A stretch of DNA of 60,339 bases from positions 1-60,339 of the forward strand of contig NZ_CAJYTI010000035.1 in NCBI RefSeq assembly GCF_913777625.1, written 5' to 3'. This document shows positions 26,032 through 34,041 of this stretch, one piece after another. Within the stretch, counting starts at the first letter, position 1, and the number at the start of each line of letters is the position of its first letter. The notes under the pieces were generated by a model. The model saw only the letters and a program-made list of their open reading frames with translations, had not been told where the DNA came from and searched no databases. A program made the translations under genes and the position numbers. The DNA is from an uncultured Sphingomonas sp. (GTDB lineage: Bacteria; Pseudomonadota; Alphaproteobacteria; Sphingomonadales; Sphingomonadaceae).

Positions 26032-27552
26032 TCAGGCCCCCGCGCCGTGGTGAAGCATCGCGACCAGCAGGATCGCGGCATAGGCAGCCCCAAGCCCGGC
26101 CGCGGCGCCGAGAAACTGCTTCAACTGCCGGCGGCGTAGGGCTGCCTGAGGGCTCGTGATCACCTCCCCGATCGAGCCGATCACCGGCATGCCACTTGCT
26201 TTCTCCAGCCGGCCCGCAGTGTCGAAGGTCGTCCGCAGCTTGGAGAGCAGGAAGGCGGCGGCGACGCCTGCGCCGATCCCGGCGACCAGCACTGCCGTCA
26301 GCAGCATCGGCCGGTTCGGAGAGGTCGGCGCGCGCGGTTGGGTCGGCGGATCGATCACGCTGAACTTCACCGCATCGGTCTGGCTCTGCGCCTGGCTGCT
26401 GATTCGCAGCTGCTCGCGGTCCGCAAGCAGCTTTCCATACTGGTCCTTGAGCACCTGATAGTCGCGGTCGATCTGCCCCTGTTCGGCCGCTACCTGCGGC
26501 GCCTGGCCGAGCTTGGCACCGAGTGCGGTGAGATCGCCCTGGATCTGCGCGCGGCGCTGGGTGAGCGCAGCGACGGTCGCCGCCTTGTCCGCCTGCATCG
26601 AGCGCAGACTCAGATACAGCGGATTGGCGAAGCTGCCGCCGCCCCCGCCGCCGGTCGGTTCGCGCGTCACCGCTGCCTGGGCGCCGGCGATCTGCTGGCG
26701 GAGCGCGATCACGTCCGGATGCGCTTCGGTGAAGCCGCGCGCGCGGGCGTCGGAGAGTTGCGCCTGCAGGTCCGCCAGCCGCGCGCGCGCCGGGCTGACG
26801 CCGGTCGCGACGCCGCCCTGCCCCGCAACGCTCGCCGGGGTACCCGCCATCTGCGCGTTGACCGCGTTGAGGCTGCTCTGCGCGGCGGCAAGATCGCTTT
26901 CGATCTGCGCCAGCTGCTGCTGCGCCGCGCCGATGCGGTCGTCGAGCGAGCCGGTGCCCGGCAGGCTCCCGAGGAACTTTGACTGGAAATCCGCGCGCTT
27001 GGCCTCGGCCGCCTGCAGCGCCTGCTGGCGCTCGGCAAGCTGCTGGTCCAGAAAGGCGAGCGACTGGCTGCTCTCGTCGCGGCTGTCTGCGAGCTTGTTG
27101 TCGCGGAACAGCGCGATCAGCTTTTCGACGACCTGCTTGGCGATCGCCGGGTCCGCGCCGACCACGGAGATCTCGAACAGATTGTCCTGCTGCGCGGTGA
27201 GCTTGATCGCCTTCTGCAGCCCCGCGACGCGCGCGCCGAGATCGGCCGGCTTGGTGATCGTCTTAGCGAGATCGGTGCCGCGGACGACCTTCTCGAGGTT
27301 CACCGCGCTGGTCAGCGTCTGGCGGATCCTGTCGATGTCCTGCTGCTGGCCGGCGGTGCCCGCACCGCCGTCGCTCGGCAGCACCTGGCGCAGTTCCACC
27401 AGCACGCGCGCCTTGGATTCGTAGCTGTCCGGGATGCGCGACACCGCCGCCCAGCCCACGAGGCACACGCCCCATGCGATCGCCAGCGCCAGCATGCGGC
27501 GCATCCACACGGCGTGGATGGCGCTGCGGACCTCGTCGAACAGGCCCCCCAT
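26032..27552 (-). CDS. Exosortase A system-associated chain-length determinant (Wzz/PCP family)
   Basis: A 506-residue inner-membrane protein with an N-terminal membrane segment (MLALAIAWGVCLVGWAAV), a long periplasmic region rich in coiled coil (FLDQQLAERQQALQAAEAKR; RARLADLQAQLSDARA) and a Pro-rich entry (PPTQPRAPTSPNRPM) to the second membrane segment, the classic PCP layout. It has another hydrophobic stretch at the C-terminus. It controls exopolysaccharide length with the BY-kinase downstream. It overlaps the Wza-like gene by one base (TGATG). Confidence 0.93.
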   Translation of the reverse strand: MGGLFDEVRSAIHAVWMRRMLALAIAWGVCLVGWAAVSRIPDSYESKARVLVELRQVLPSDGGAGTAGQQQDIDRIRQTLTSAVNLEKVVRGTDLAKTITKPADLGARVAGLQKAIKLTAQQDNLFEISVVGADPAIAKQVVEKLIALFRDNKLADSRDESSQSLAFLDQQLAERQQALQAAEAKRADFQSKFLGSLPGTGSLDDRIGAAQQQLAQIESDLAAAQSSLNAVNAQMAGTPASVAGQGGVATGVSPARARLADLQAQLSDARARGFTEAHPDVIALRQQIAGAQAAVTREPTGGGGGGSFANPLYLSLRSMQADKAATVAALTQRRAQIQGDLTALGAKLGQAPQVAAEQGQIDRDYQVLKDQYGKLLADREQLRISSQAQSQTDAVKFSVIDPPTQPRAPTSPNRPMLLTAVLVAGIGAGVAAAFLLSKLRTTFDTAGRLEKASGMPVIGSIGEVITSPQAALRRRQLKQFLGAAAGLGAAYAAILLVAMLHHGAGA

Positions 27553-28193
27553 CAGAACATGCTCTGCGGGATGATGATCACGTCGCCCGGTTCCAGCCGG
27601 ACATTGGCGGAGGTGTCGCCGCCCTTCAGCAGGTCCGACAGGCGCAGTTTATATTCCTGCTGCTTGCCCGTCTGCGGATCGTAGCGCACCAGCCGGGCGC
27701 GGTTGCCAGCGGCGAATTCGTTGAGGCCGCCGACCGCGATCATCGCGTCGAGGATCGACATGTTGGCACGATAGGGCAGCGAGGCGGGCTTCTCGGTCGC
27801 GCCGACGACGCGGACTTGCTGGGCGAAGGTGCCCGAGAAATTCTCGACGATCACCGAGACGATCGGATCCTTGATGAATTCGCTGAACGCGAGCTTCAGG
27901 TCGTCTGCCAGCATCGCGGGGGTCTTGCCCACCGCCGGCATGTCGTTGATCAACGGCGTGGTGATCCGGCCGTCGGGGCGGACCTGCACTTTGGTGGTCA
28001 GCTCCGGGTTGCGCCAGACGAAGATGCTCAGCTGGTCGAGCGGGCCGATGACGTACTCGTCGCTCGGCGCCTGCTTGGCGCCGACAAAGCCGGCCGCGGG
28101 CAGCTGGGGGCGCGCGCCCTGGCCGCCGCATGCCGAAAGCACTGCCGCCAGCGCCAGCGTCGCCGCCGCCTTGAACCCGAACGAAACCGCCAT
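27552..28193 (-). CDS. Exosortase A system-associated polysaccharide export lipoprotein (Wza-like)
   Basis: A 213-residue lipoprotein with lipobox VLSAC near residue 22. The mature protein contains the polysaccharide export (poly_export) domain starting DEYVIGPLDQLSIFVWRNPEL and a SLBB-type region (VRVVGATEKPASLPYRANMSILDAMIAVGG), ending VRLEPGDVIIIPQSMF. It would form the periplasmic/outer-membrane export channel. It is the first gene of the nine-gene polysaccharide operon; its promoter should lie in the 94-base gap to 28287, where I cannot point to boxes. Confidence 0.93.
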   Translation of the reverse strand: MAVSFGFKAAATLALAAVLSACGGQGARPQLPAAGFVGAKQAPSDEYVIGPLDQLSIFVWRNPELTTKVQVRPDGRITTPLINDMPAVGKTPAMLADDLKLAFSEFIKDPIVSVIVENFSGTFAQQVRVVGATEKPASLPYRANMSILDAMIAVGGLNEFAAGNRARLVRYDPQTGKQQEYKLRLSDLLKGGDTSANVRLEPGDVIIIPQSMF

Positions 28194-28287
28194 TCCCGTG
28201 CCTCCAAGCGGCAGGCTGGCGAACTCGTCGCACGCCGCTGCCGGTCGGCTCGCTATGGCGCAGGACGCGTAAATTTAGCGTTAGGCG

Positions 28288-29499
28288 TCAGAGCCCTGCC
28301 AAAAGCTCGCGTACCGCCGGGTGCCCAAGAAAGGCCTGCGGGCTGGCGCTTGCACCATACGCACCCGAGGCGAAGATCGCGATCAGATCGCCAATCTCGG
28401 CTCGGGGCAGCGCGACGCGGTCGGCCAGCCGGTCGAGCGGGGTGCACAGGGGGCCGACGACGGTCACCACCTCCTCGGCCGGATCCTGCATCCGATGCGC
28501 AACCGCCACCGGATAGTTGCGGCGGACGACGGTACCGAAATTGCCGGTGGCGGCGAGATGATGGTTGAGACCGCCATCGACCACCAGGAAGGTCTCGCCC
28601 TGGCTCTCCTTGCGGTCGATTACCCGGGTAAGGTAGATCCCGGCCTCCCCCACCAGCCAGCGGCCCAGCTCGATCGCGTACTGGGTATCGAGCCGGTCGA
28701 GCTCGCCCGCCAGCGCTGCACCCACGGCCTCGACCTCCAGCGGCACGTCGCCAGGGAAATAGGGTATGCCGAAGCCGCCGCCGAGATTGACCAGCGGCGG
28801 CAGGGCGCCCGCCTCGTCAGCCAGCCGCGCGGCAAGCCCGATGGTCGCCGCCTGCGTTTCGATCACCGCCTCCGCCGAAAGCGCCTGCGAGCCCGCATAG
28901 ATGTGGAAGCCGCGCCAGTCCGCGCCCGCCGCGATCAGCCGGCGGACCAGCGCGGGCACCCGTGCCGCGTCGATCCCGAACGGCGAGGCGCGGCCACCCA
29001 TCTTCATGCCCGAGCCGCGCAGCTCGAAGTCCGGGTTCACCCGCACGGCGAGGCGCGGCGCGATGCCCAGCCGGTCGCCGATCGCCAGCGCGCGTTCGGC
29101 TTCGCCCTCGGATTCGAGGTTGAGCGTCACGCCCGCGCGGATCGCTGCCGCCAGCTCGGCATCGCGCTTGCCCGGCCCCGCGAAGCTGATCGTGTCTGCG
29201 GACATCACCGCCAGCGCCTTGTCCATCTCCCCCGCCGAGGCGACGTCGATCCCGTCCACCTGAGGCGCGATGGCGGTGATCAGCGGCGGAAAGGGATTTG
29301 CCTTGATCGCATAATGCAGCGCCACCCGCGCCGGCATTGCCGCACGAAAGCGGGCGATCCGCGCCTGGACCGCTGCAACATCGTAGAGATACAGCGGCGT
29401 TCCGGCCGCTGCCCAGTCGGCAGCGGATCGGCCTGCAACCTCCAGCGCCGGCTGCCCGACATAGTCGGCCGGAATGGGGCCGATCGGCTTCGCGTTCAT
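28288..29499 (-). CDS. Exosortase A system-associated PLP-dependent decarboxylase
   Basis: A 403-residue fold-III decarboxylase of the DapDC/ornithine decarboxylase type. The PLP lysine is in HYAIKANPF (about residue 65); further marks are GFHIYAGSQ, NLGGGFGIPYF, VDGGLNHHLAATG, the Cys-containing VVGPLCTPLDRL and FASGAYGASASPQAFLGHP. It matches the exosortase A-associated decarboxylase (TIGR03099 type), whose amino-acid substrate is unknown. It is coupled to the ligase gene by ATGA, suggesting the pair decarboxylate an amino acid and activate an acid for the ACP encoded next door. Confidence 0.92.
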   Translation of the reverse strand: MNAKPIGPIPADYVGQPALEVAGRSAADWAAAGTPLYLYDVAAVQARIARFRAAMPARVALHYAIKANPFPPLITAIAPQVDGIDVASAGEMDKALAVMSADTISFAGPGKRDAELAAAIRAGVTLNLESEGEAERALAIGDRLGIAPRLAVRVNPDFELRGSGMKMGGRASPFGIDAARVPALVRRLIAAGADWRGFHIYAGSQALSAEAVIETQAATIGLAARLADEAGALPPLVNLGGGFGIPYFPGDVPLEVEAVGAALAGELDRLDTQYAIELGRWLVGEAGIYLTRVIDRKESQGETFLVVDGGLNHHLAATGNFGTVVRRNYPVAVAHRMQDPAEEVVTVVGPLCTPLDRLADRVALPRAEIGDLIAIFASGAYGASASPQAFLGHPAVRELLAGL

Positions 29500-30983
29500 A
29501 GAATCTCCGTCTTCAGCCCGGACCGGTCGAGCTTGCCGTTGGCGTTGCGGGGCAAGCGCTCCCGCCAGACATAGCGTGCCGGCTGCTGGAAGCTCGGAAG
29601 CTCCCGCCGCAGCCGCGCGCGCAACGCCGCTTCCTGGCTGCCGTCGCCGCGCGCAATCACGAGGATCGACTGCCCCAGCCGCGGATCGGGAACCCCGAAC
29701 GCCACCGCCTCGCTGGTCTCGCCACCGGCCACCACCGCTTCCTCGATCTCGGTGGGGCTGATGCGGTTGCCCGAGGACTTGATCATCTCGTCATCGCGCC
29801 CGACGAAGCGCAGCAGCCCATCGGCGTCCGCCGCCACGGTGTCGCCGGACCATACCGCCATGCCCTGATGCGCGGCAAAGGCCGGCGCGGGGCGGAAGCG
29901 CTGCGCCGTCCGCTCGGGATCGCGCCAATAGCCCTTGGCGACCAGCGGCCCGGCATGGACCAGTTCGCCCTGTGCCGCGCGGTTGCCTTCGGCATCGACG
30001 ATCAGGATCTCGGCGAAGGGAATGGCGCGCCCGATGGAGTCGGGGTGCGCATCGACCAGCGCGGGCTCGAGATAAGTCGAGCGGAATGCCTCGGTGAGGC
30101 CGTACATCGGGTAGAGGTCCGCGTCCGGGAAGCGACTGCGCAGCCCCTGCACCAGCGGCCGGGTGAGCGCGCCGCCGGAATTGGTCAGCCGCCGGAGCCT
30201 GGCTGCGGTTTCTGCGGGCCATTCCGCCTCGAGCAACTGCACCCAGAGCGGCGGCACCCCCGCCAGCGTGGTGATGCCGAAGCGCTCCACCGCTTTCACC
30301 ACGTCCCGCGCGGTCAGGTAATCGAGCGGCACCACCCGTGCACCCGCCGCCCAGGTCGAGAAGAGCTGGTTCTGGCCATAGTCGAAGCTGAGCGGCAGCA
30401 CACCGAGCACCCGATCGTCGGGCAAGATCTTCAAATAGTGCGCGACGCTGATCGCCCCGAGCCAGAGATTGGCGTGGCTGAGCATCACCCCCTTGGGTCG
30501 CCCGGTAGAACCCGAGGTGTAGAGGATCGCCGCCAGCCCCTCGGGATCGCCGCTGGCGGGCGGCAGCATTTCGGCACCGGCCAGCTCCTCCTCGGTGACC
30601 ACGCGGCAATCGGCGGGCACGTCGCCGGGTTCGAGCGCCGCCAACCGCGCCTTCTGCGTCACCAGCAGCCGTGCGCCGCTATCGGCCAGGATATGCGCGA
30701 CCTGCGCGCGCTTGAATGCAGGGTTGATCGGCACATGCACCAGCCCGACGCGGGGGCCCGCGAGCGGCAGCAGACAAGCGGTGCGCGTCTTGGGCAGCCA
30801 GCTCGCCACCCGCTCGCCGGCGGGCAGGCCGTGCGCGGCGAGCGCGTGCGCCATGCCGCCGACCGCCACTTCCAGCGCGGCATAGGTCAGCGTGCCGGCC
30901 TTGTCTTCCAAAGCAACGGCGTCCGGCGCACCGCGCAGCGGCAAGCCGTCTATAAGATGGGGCGTGGGATCCAGCGCGATCAT
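29496..30983 (-). CDS. Exosortase A system-associated acyl-CoA/AMP-dependent ligase
   Basis: A 495-residue adenylate-forming enzyme. Seen: the P-loop ILYTSGSTGRPKGVMLSH, MYGLTEAF, the hinge FVGRDDEMIKSSG and the C-terminal catalytic lysine in NANGKLDRSGL. It activates a carboxylic acid as the adenylate and passes it to CoA or to the ACP encoded divergently at 31072. It matches the exosortase A-associated ligase (TIGR03098 type). I start it at ATG 30983 with GGTGG upstream; ATG 30995 would add four residues. The decarboxylase gene overlaps its stop. Confidence 0.92.
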   Translation of the reverse strand: MIALDPTPHLIDGLPLRGAPDAVALEDKAGTLTYAALEVAVGGMAHALAAHGLPAGERVASWLPKTRTACLLPLAGPRVGLVHVPINPAFKRAQVAHILADSGARLLVTQKARLAALEPGDVPADCRVVTEEELAGAEMLPPASGDPEGLAAILYTSGSTGRPKGVMLSHANLWLGAISVAHYLKILPDDRVLGVLPLSFDYGQNQLFSTWAAGARVVPLDYLTARDVVKAVERFGITTLAGVPPLWVQLLEAEWPAETAARLRRLTNSGGALTRPLVQGLRSRFPDADLYPMYGLTEAFRSTYLEPALVDAHPDSIGRAIPFAEILIVDAEGNRAAQGELVHAGPLVAKGYWRDPERTAQRFRPAPAFAAHQGMAVWSGDTVAADADGLLRFVGRDDEMIKSSGNRISPTEIEEAVVAGGETSEAVAFGVPDPRLGQSILVIARGDGSQEAALRARLRRELPSFQQPARYVWRERLPRNANGKLDRSGLKTEIL

Positions 30984-31071
30984 GCCACCACCCATAGTCT
31001 TGGCAGCGCCGCCGCCAAGCCTTACGGAAGCGCAAAGTTTATGCAGGGGATCCTCATTGCGGCCTGAAGCC

Positions 31072-31329
31072 ATGCTCGACATCGAAACCACCGTGCGCGC
31101 CGTGCTGCGCGACGTGCTGGGATTGAGCGACGAACGGGTCGCGGCCTTCGATGCGGATACGCCGCTGTTCGGCGCCCTGCCCGAGCTGGATTCGCTGGCG
31201 GTGGCCGGCGTGCTCACCGAGATCGAGGATCGCCTCGGCATCCTCATCGAGGATGACGAGGTCGATGGCGAGATGCTGGAAAGCTTCGGCACGCTTACCC
31301 GGTTCGCGGCGCAGAAGTCGCTGGGGTGA
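31072..31329 (+). CDS. Exosortase A system-associated acyl carrier protein
   Basis: An 85-residue acidic four-helix carrier. The phosphopantetheine serine is in LPELDSLAVAGVL (about residue 41), and IEDRLGILIEDDEVDGEML is typical of helix III. It is divergent from the acyl ligase across 88 bases and GTGA-coupled to the hydrolase downstream, so the ligase probably loads it. Dedicated ACPs are known companions of exosortase A clusters; the acyl group carried is unknown. Confidence 0.9.
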   Translation: MLDIETTVRAVLRDVLGLSDERVAAFDADTPLFGALPELDSLAVAGVLTEIEDRLGILIEDDEVDGEMLESFGTLTRFAAQKSLG

Positions 31330-31964
31330 TCGAACCTTATGACTGGGCTGGCGGCCGGGAAGCGATGCTCCGCTTCGGGCCCGGCAGTGGCCCGGTCGTC
31401 GTGGTCGCGCTCCCGCTGTTCGAGGAGGCGAATCGGATGCGCGCGTTCGCCGTCGCCATCCTGCGCGGGCTTGCCGATCGCGGCATCGCCGGCGTGCTGC
31501 CCGAACTTCCGGGTACCGGCGAAAGCCTGATCCCCAGCGAGCGCATCGCGCTTTCCGATCTCCGCGCAGGGCTCGGGGCCGCCGCCCGCACCGCCGGCGG
31601 CCGGGCCTATTCGATGGCGCTGCGCAGCGGCGCACTGCTCGACGGCAGCGTGGCGCTGCGCCGCCGCTGGCATTTCGCGCCCCAGACCGGCGAGGAACTG
31701 CTCCGCGCGCTTCGACGGCTCCATCGCCACGGCGACGCGCCGGGCTATGGCGGCCACCGTCTGCCCGACACCTTCCTCGACGAACTGCCGGACTGCCATG
31801 TCGAACCCGCACGCACGCTGCGGCTGGAAGACGACACCCGCCCGGCGGACCACCGCGTGCCCGGCCGGGCGCTGTGGCGCGACGCGGCGCCCGACAACGA
31901 CCTCGCGCTCGCTGCGCTGCTCGCGGCCGATCTCGCCGCATGGGTGCGTGCGTGCGAAGCCTGA
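31326..31964 (+). CDS. Exosortase A system-associated hydrolase-2-like protein
   Basis: A 212-residue protein resembling the N-terminal half of an alpha/beta hydrolase (VVVALPLFEEANRMRAF, then GVLPELPGTGES), the pattern of the exosortase A-associated hydrolase 2 family. I see no GxSxG or equivalent nucleophile elbow; after SMALRSGALLDGS the similarity fades. It may be a shortened or non-catalytic sphingomonad version. It starts at GTG 31326 overlapping the ACP stop and overlaps the start of the next gene. Confidence 0.75.
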   Translation: MIEPYDWAGGREAMLRFGPGSGPVVVVALPLFEEANRMRAFAVAILRGLADRGIAGVLPELPGTGESLIPSERIALSDLRAGLGAAARTAGGRAYSMALRSGALLDGSVALRRRWHFAPQTGEELLRALRRLHRHGDAPGYGGHRLPDTFLDELPDCHVEPARTLRLEDDTRPADHRVPGRALWRDAAPDNDLALAALLAADLAAWVRACEA

Positions 31965-32701
31965 TCAGCTTCCCCTGCCTGGGCGATCTGCTGATCGGCA
32001 CGCTCGACAGCGCTTCCGGCAACACCGGGCTGATGATCGTTTCCGAAGGCAACGAGATCCGCAGCGGCCCGCACCGCAGCATGGCGCAGCTGGCGCATCG
32101 CATCGCCGCGGCCGGCTACCCGGTATTGCGGTTCGACCGACGCGGCGTGGGCGATTCGGGCGGGAGCAATGGCGGCTTCCTGGAAAGCAGTCCAGACATC
32201 GCCGCTGCGGCCGTGACCTTCCGCCGCGAAGCGCAATTGCGACGGCTCGTCGCGTTCGGCAACGGCGATGCTGCGTCGGCGCTCATGCTGTTTCATGCCG
32301 ATGCCCGTATCGATGCACTCCTGCTTGCGAACCCGGTGACGTTCGGCCCGGTGGCACCGCAGGAAGAGGGCGACGGCGCAGAGCAGACCCCGCGTGGCTG
32401 GATACGGCAGGTCATCGGTCTTCGCGGGGCCCGCCGGGCGGACGCGCCCCCCAGCATCGCGGGCGATCTCGCCGACGCGCTGGTCAAGGCGGAAGTGCCG
32501 ATCACCCTGCTGCTGGCAACCCGTGACGCAACCGCCGCCGCCTTTGCCGATGCGCTGCACAAGCCGGCCTTCGCCGCCGCCGGTACCCGCATTCGGCGCA
32601 AGCAGTTTGACACTGCCAGCCACGTGTTCGCCCGCACGGCGGACAAGGCCTGGCTGTACGAACGCGTGATCGAGGCGCTCGCGGAACAGCGAGCGCCCTG
32701 A
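31940..32701 (+). CDS. Exosortase A system-associated hydrolase-1-like protein (nucleophile apparently lost)
   Basis: About 253 residues, alpha/beta-hydrolase fold: SLISFPCLGDLLIGTLD, VLRFDRRGVGDSGG, then LVAFGNGDAASAL, and a C-terminal SHVFARTADKAW carrying the likely catalytic His. In exosortase A hydrolase 1 proteins the elbow is G-x-C-D-x-A, with Cys as nucleophile; here that Cys is Gly (GNGDAA). ATG 31940 or GTG 31952 could be the start; both overlap the preceding gene. It probably acts with the ACP and ligase on an unknown acyl product. Confidence 0.82.
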   Translation: MGACVRSLISFPCLGDLLIGTLDSASGNTGLMIVSEGNEIRSGPHRSMAQLAHRIAAAGYPVLRFDRRGVGDSGGSNGGFLESSPDIAAAAVTFRREAQLRRLVAFGNGDAASALMLFHADARIDALLLANPVTFGPVAPQEEGDGAEQTPRGWIRQVIGLRGARRADAPPSIAGDLADALVKAEVPITLLLATRDATAAAFADALHKPAFAAAGTRIRRKQFDTASHVFARTADKAWLYERVIEALAEQRAP

Positions 32702-32708
32702 CCTTTGC

Positions 32709-33680
32709 TTATTCGGCCGCCTGAGCGACCGTCTCGAAGTCCGCCGCCGCAAGGAAACGCTCGGCGTCGAGCGCCGCCATGCAGCCGGTGCCGGCGGCGG
32801 TGATCGCCTGGCGATAGTGCTTGTCCATCACGTCGCCGCAGGCGAACACGCCCGGCACGCTGGTGTTGGTCGTACCCTTCTCGACCTGGATATAGCCATC
32901 GTCGTCGAGTGCGATATGGCCGCGGAACAGCTCGGTCGCCGGATGGTGACCGATCGCGACGAAACCGCCGTCCACTTCCAGCGTCGAAAGCGCGCCGGTC
33001 ACCGTGTCCTTGAGCTCGATCGCCACCAGACCCTCGGGCTGGCCGCCGCCGATGAAGCGCGCGACTTCCTTGTTCCAGAGGACATTGATCCGCTCGTTGG
33101 CGAACAGGCGCTGCTGGAGGATCTTCTCGGCACGCAGCGAATCGCGGCGGTGGATCAGCGTCACGTCATGGCTATGGTTGGTGAGGTAGAGCGCTTCCTC
33201 GACCGCGGTGTTGCCGCCGCCGATCACGGCCACCTTCTTGCCGCGGAAGAAGAAGCCGTCGCAGGTAGCACAAGCGCTGACGCCCTTGCCCTTGAGCAGC
33301 TCTTCCGAGTCGAGGCCCAGCCAGCGCGCCTGCGCGCCGGTGGCGATCACCAGCGTGTCGCCCAGATAGACGGTGCCGCTGTCGCCGACCATGCGGAACG
33401 GGCGCTGGGTCACGTCGACCTCGACGATCGTGTCCCACAGCATCTGCGCGCCGACATGCTCGGCCTGGGCCTGCATCTCCTGCATCAGCCACGGACCCTG
33501 AATTACTTCGCGGAAGCCGGGATAATTTTCGACATCGGTGGTGGTCATCAGCTGGCCACCGGGCTGGATGCCCTGGACGACGATCGGGGCAAGCCCGGCG
33601 CGGGCGCCATAGATAGCAGCCGAAAGGCCGGCGGGGCCCGAGCCCAGGATCAACATACGGGTAGAATGGGTGGCGGTCAT
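32709..33680 (-). CDS. trxB: Thioredoxin-disulfide reductase
   Basis: A 323-residue NADPH-dependent flavoprotein that keeps thioredoxin reduced. Seen: FAD-binding LILGSGPAGLSAAIYGARAG, the redox-active CATCDGFF (about residues 137-144), NADPH-binding VAVIGGGNTAVEEALYLT and the C-terminal FAD contact GVFACGDVMDKHYRQAITAAG. It starts at ATG 33680. It is convergent with the hydrolase gene (7-base gap). It could serve the cysH reductase physiologically, but no linkage is implied by position. Confidence 0.97.
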   Translation of the reverse strand: MTATHSTRMLILGSGPAGLSAAIYGARAGLAPIVVQGIQPGGQLMTTTDVENYPGFREVIQGPWLMQEMQAQAEHVGAQMLWDTIVEVDVTQRPFRMVGDSGTVYLGDTLVIATGAQARWLGLDSEELLKGKGVSACATCDGFFFRGKKVAVIGGGNTAVEEALYLTNHSHDVTLIHRRDSLRAEKILQQRLFANERINVLWNKEVARFIGGGQPEGLVAIELKDTVTGALSTLEVDGGFVAIGHHPATELFRGHIALDDDGYIQVEKGTTNTSVPGVFACGDVMDKHYRQAITAAGTGCMAALDAERFLAAADFETVAQAAE

Positions 33681-33819
33681 GCTCTGCTTTCCGACGAATC
33701 TTCGATGCCGCTTCTAGGGACAGGGCATCATCGGAAGCAACATGGCGTCGCGGGCCATATCTGCAATGTCGTGCCGGAACGGAAATGCTGTACCGGCAAC
33801 AAGAGCAACTAGGGCCGGA

Positions 33820-33957
33820 TCAGCGCAGGATCCACACCGCCACGCTGGCCCAGAACAATACGCTGCCCATCGCCATCAGCAACAGGCTGCGCGATGCGGC
33901 CGGATCGACCCCGCGGCCTTCGACCAGTTCCGGCGGCAATTCCCGCAAGGTACGCAT
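33820..33957 (-). CDS. 45-residue single-pass membrane protein, unknown function
   Basis: A small open frame from ATG 33957 to TGA 33820-33822 with CGGAG nine bases before the start. The peptide begins MRTLRELPPELVEGRGVDPA and continues into one strongly hydrophobic segment (SLLLMAMGSVLFWASVAVWIL) ending in Arg. The acidic/basic N-terminal half followed by a membrane helix, the good ribosome site and a GC-biased third position support a real gene. It stands alone between trxB and the HD-GYP gene. Function unknown. Confidence 0.6.
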   Translation of the reverse strand: MRTLRELPPELVEGRGVDPAASRSLLLMAMGSVLFWASVAVWILR

Positions 33958-34041
33958 TACGCAACTCCGTTCAGACAGACCCTCTTCCTGCCTTCGTTAT
34001 AGCGGATCGCACCGGGTGTGCCGTTCAGGGAATATGCCTAG

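Noticed and set aside
17382..32701. The exosortase A cluster as a novel system
   Set aside because: The operon's gene families are already described as exosortase A/PEP-CTERM-associated. Only the missing exosortase and the unknown acyl module are kept as findings.
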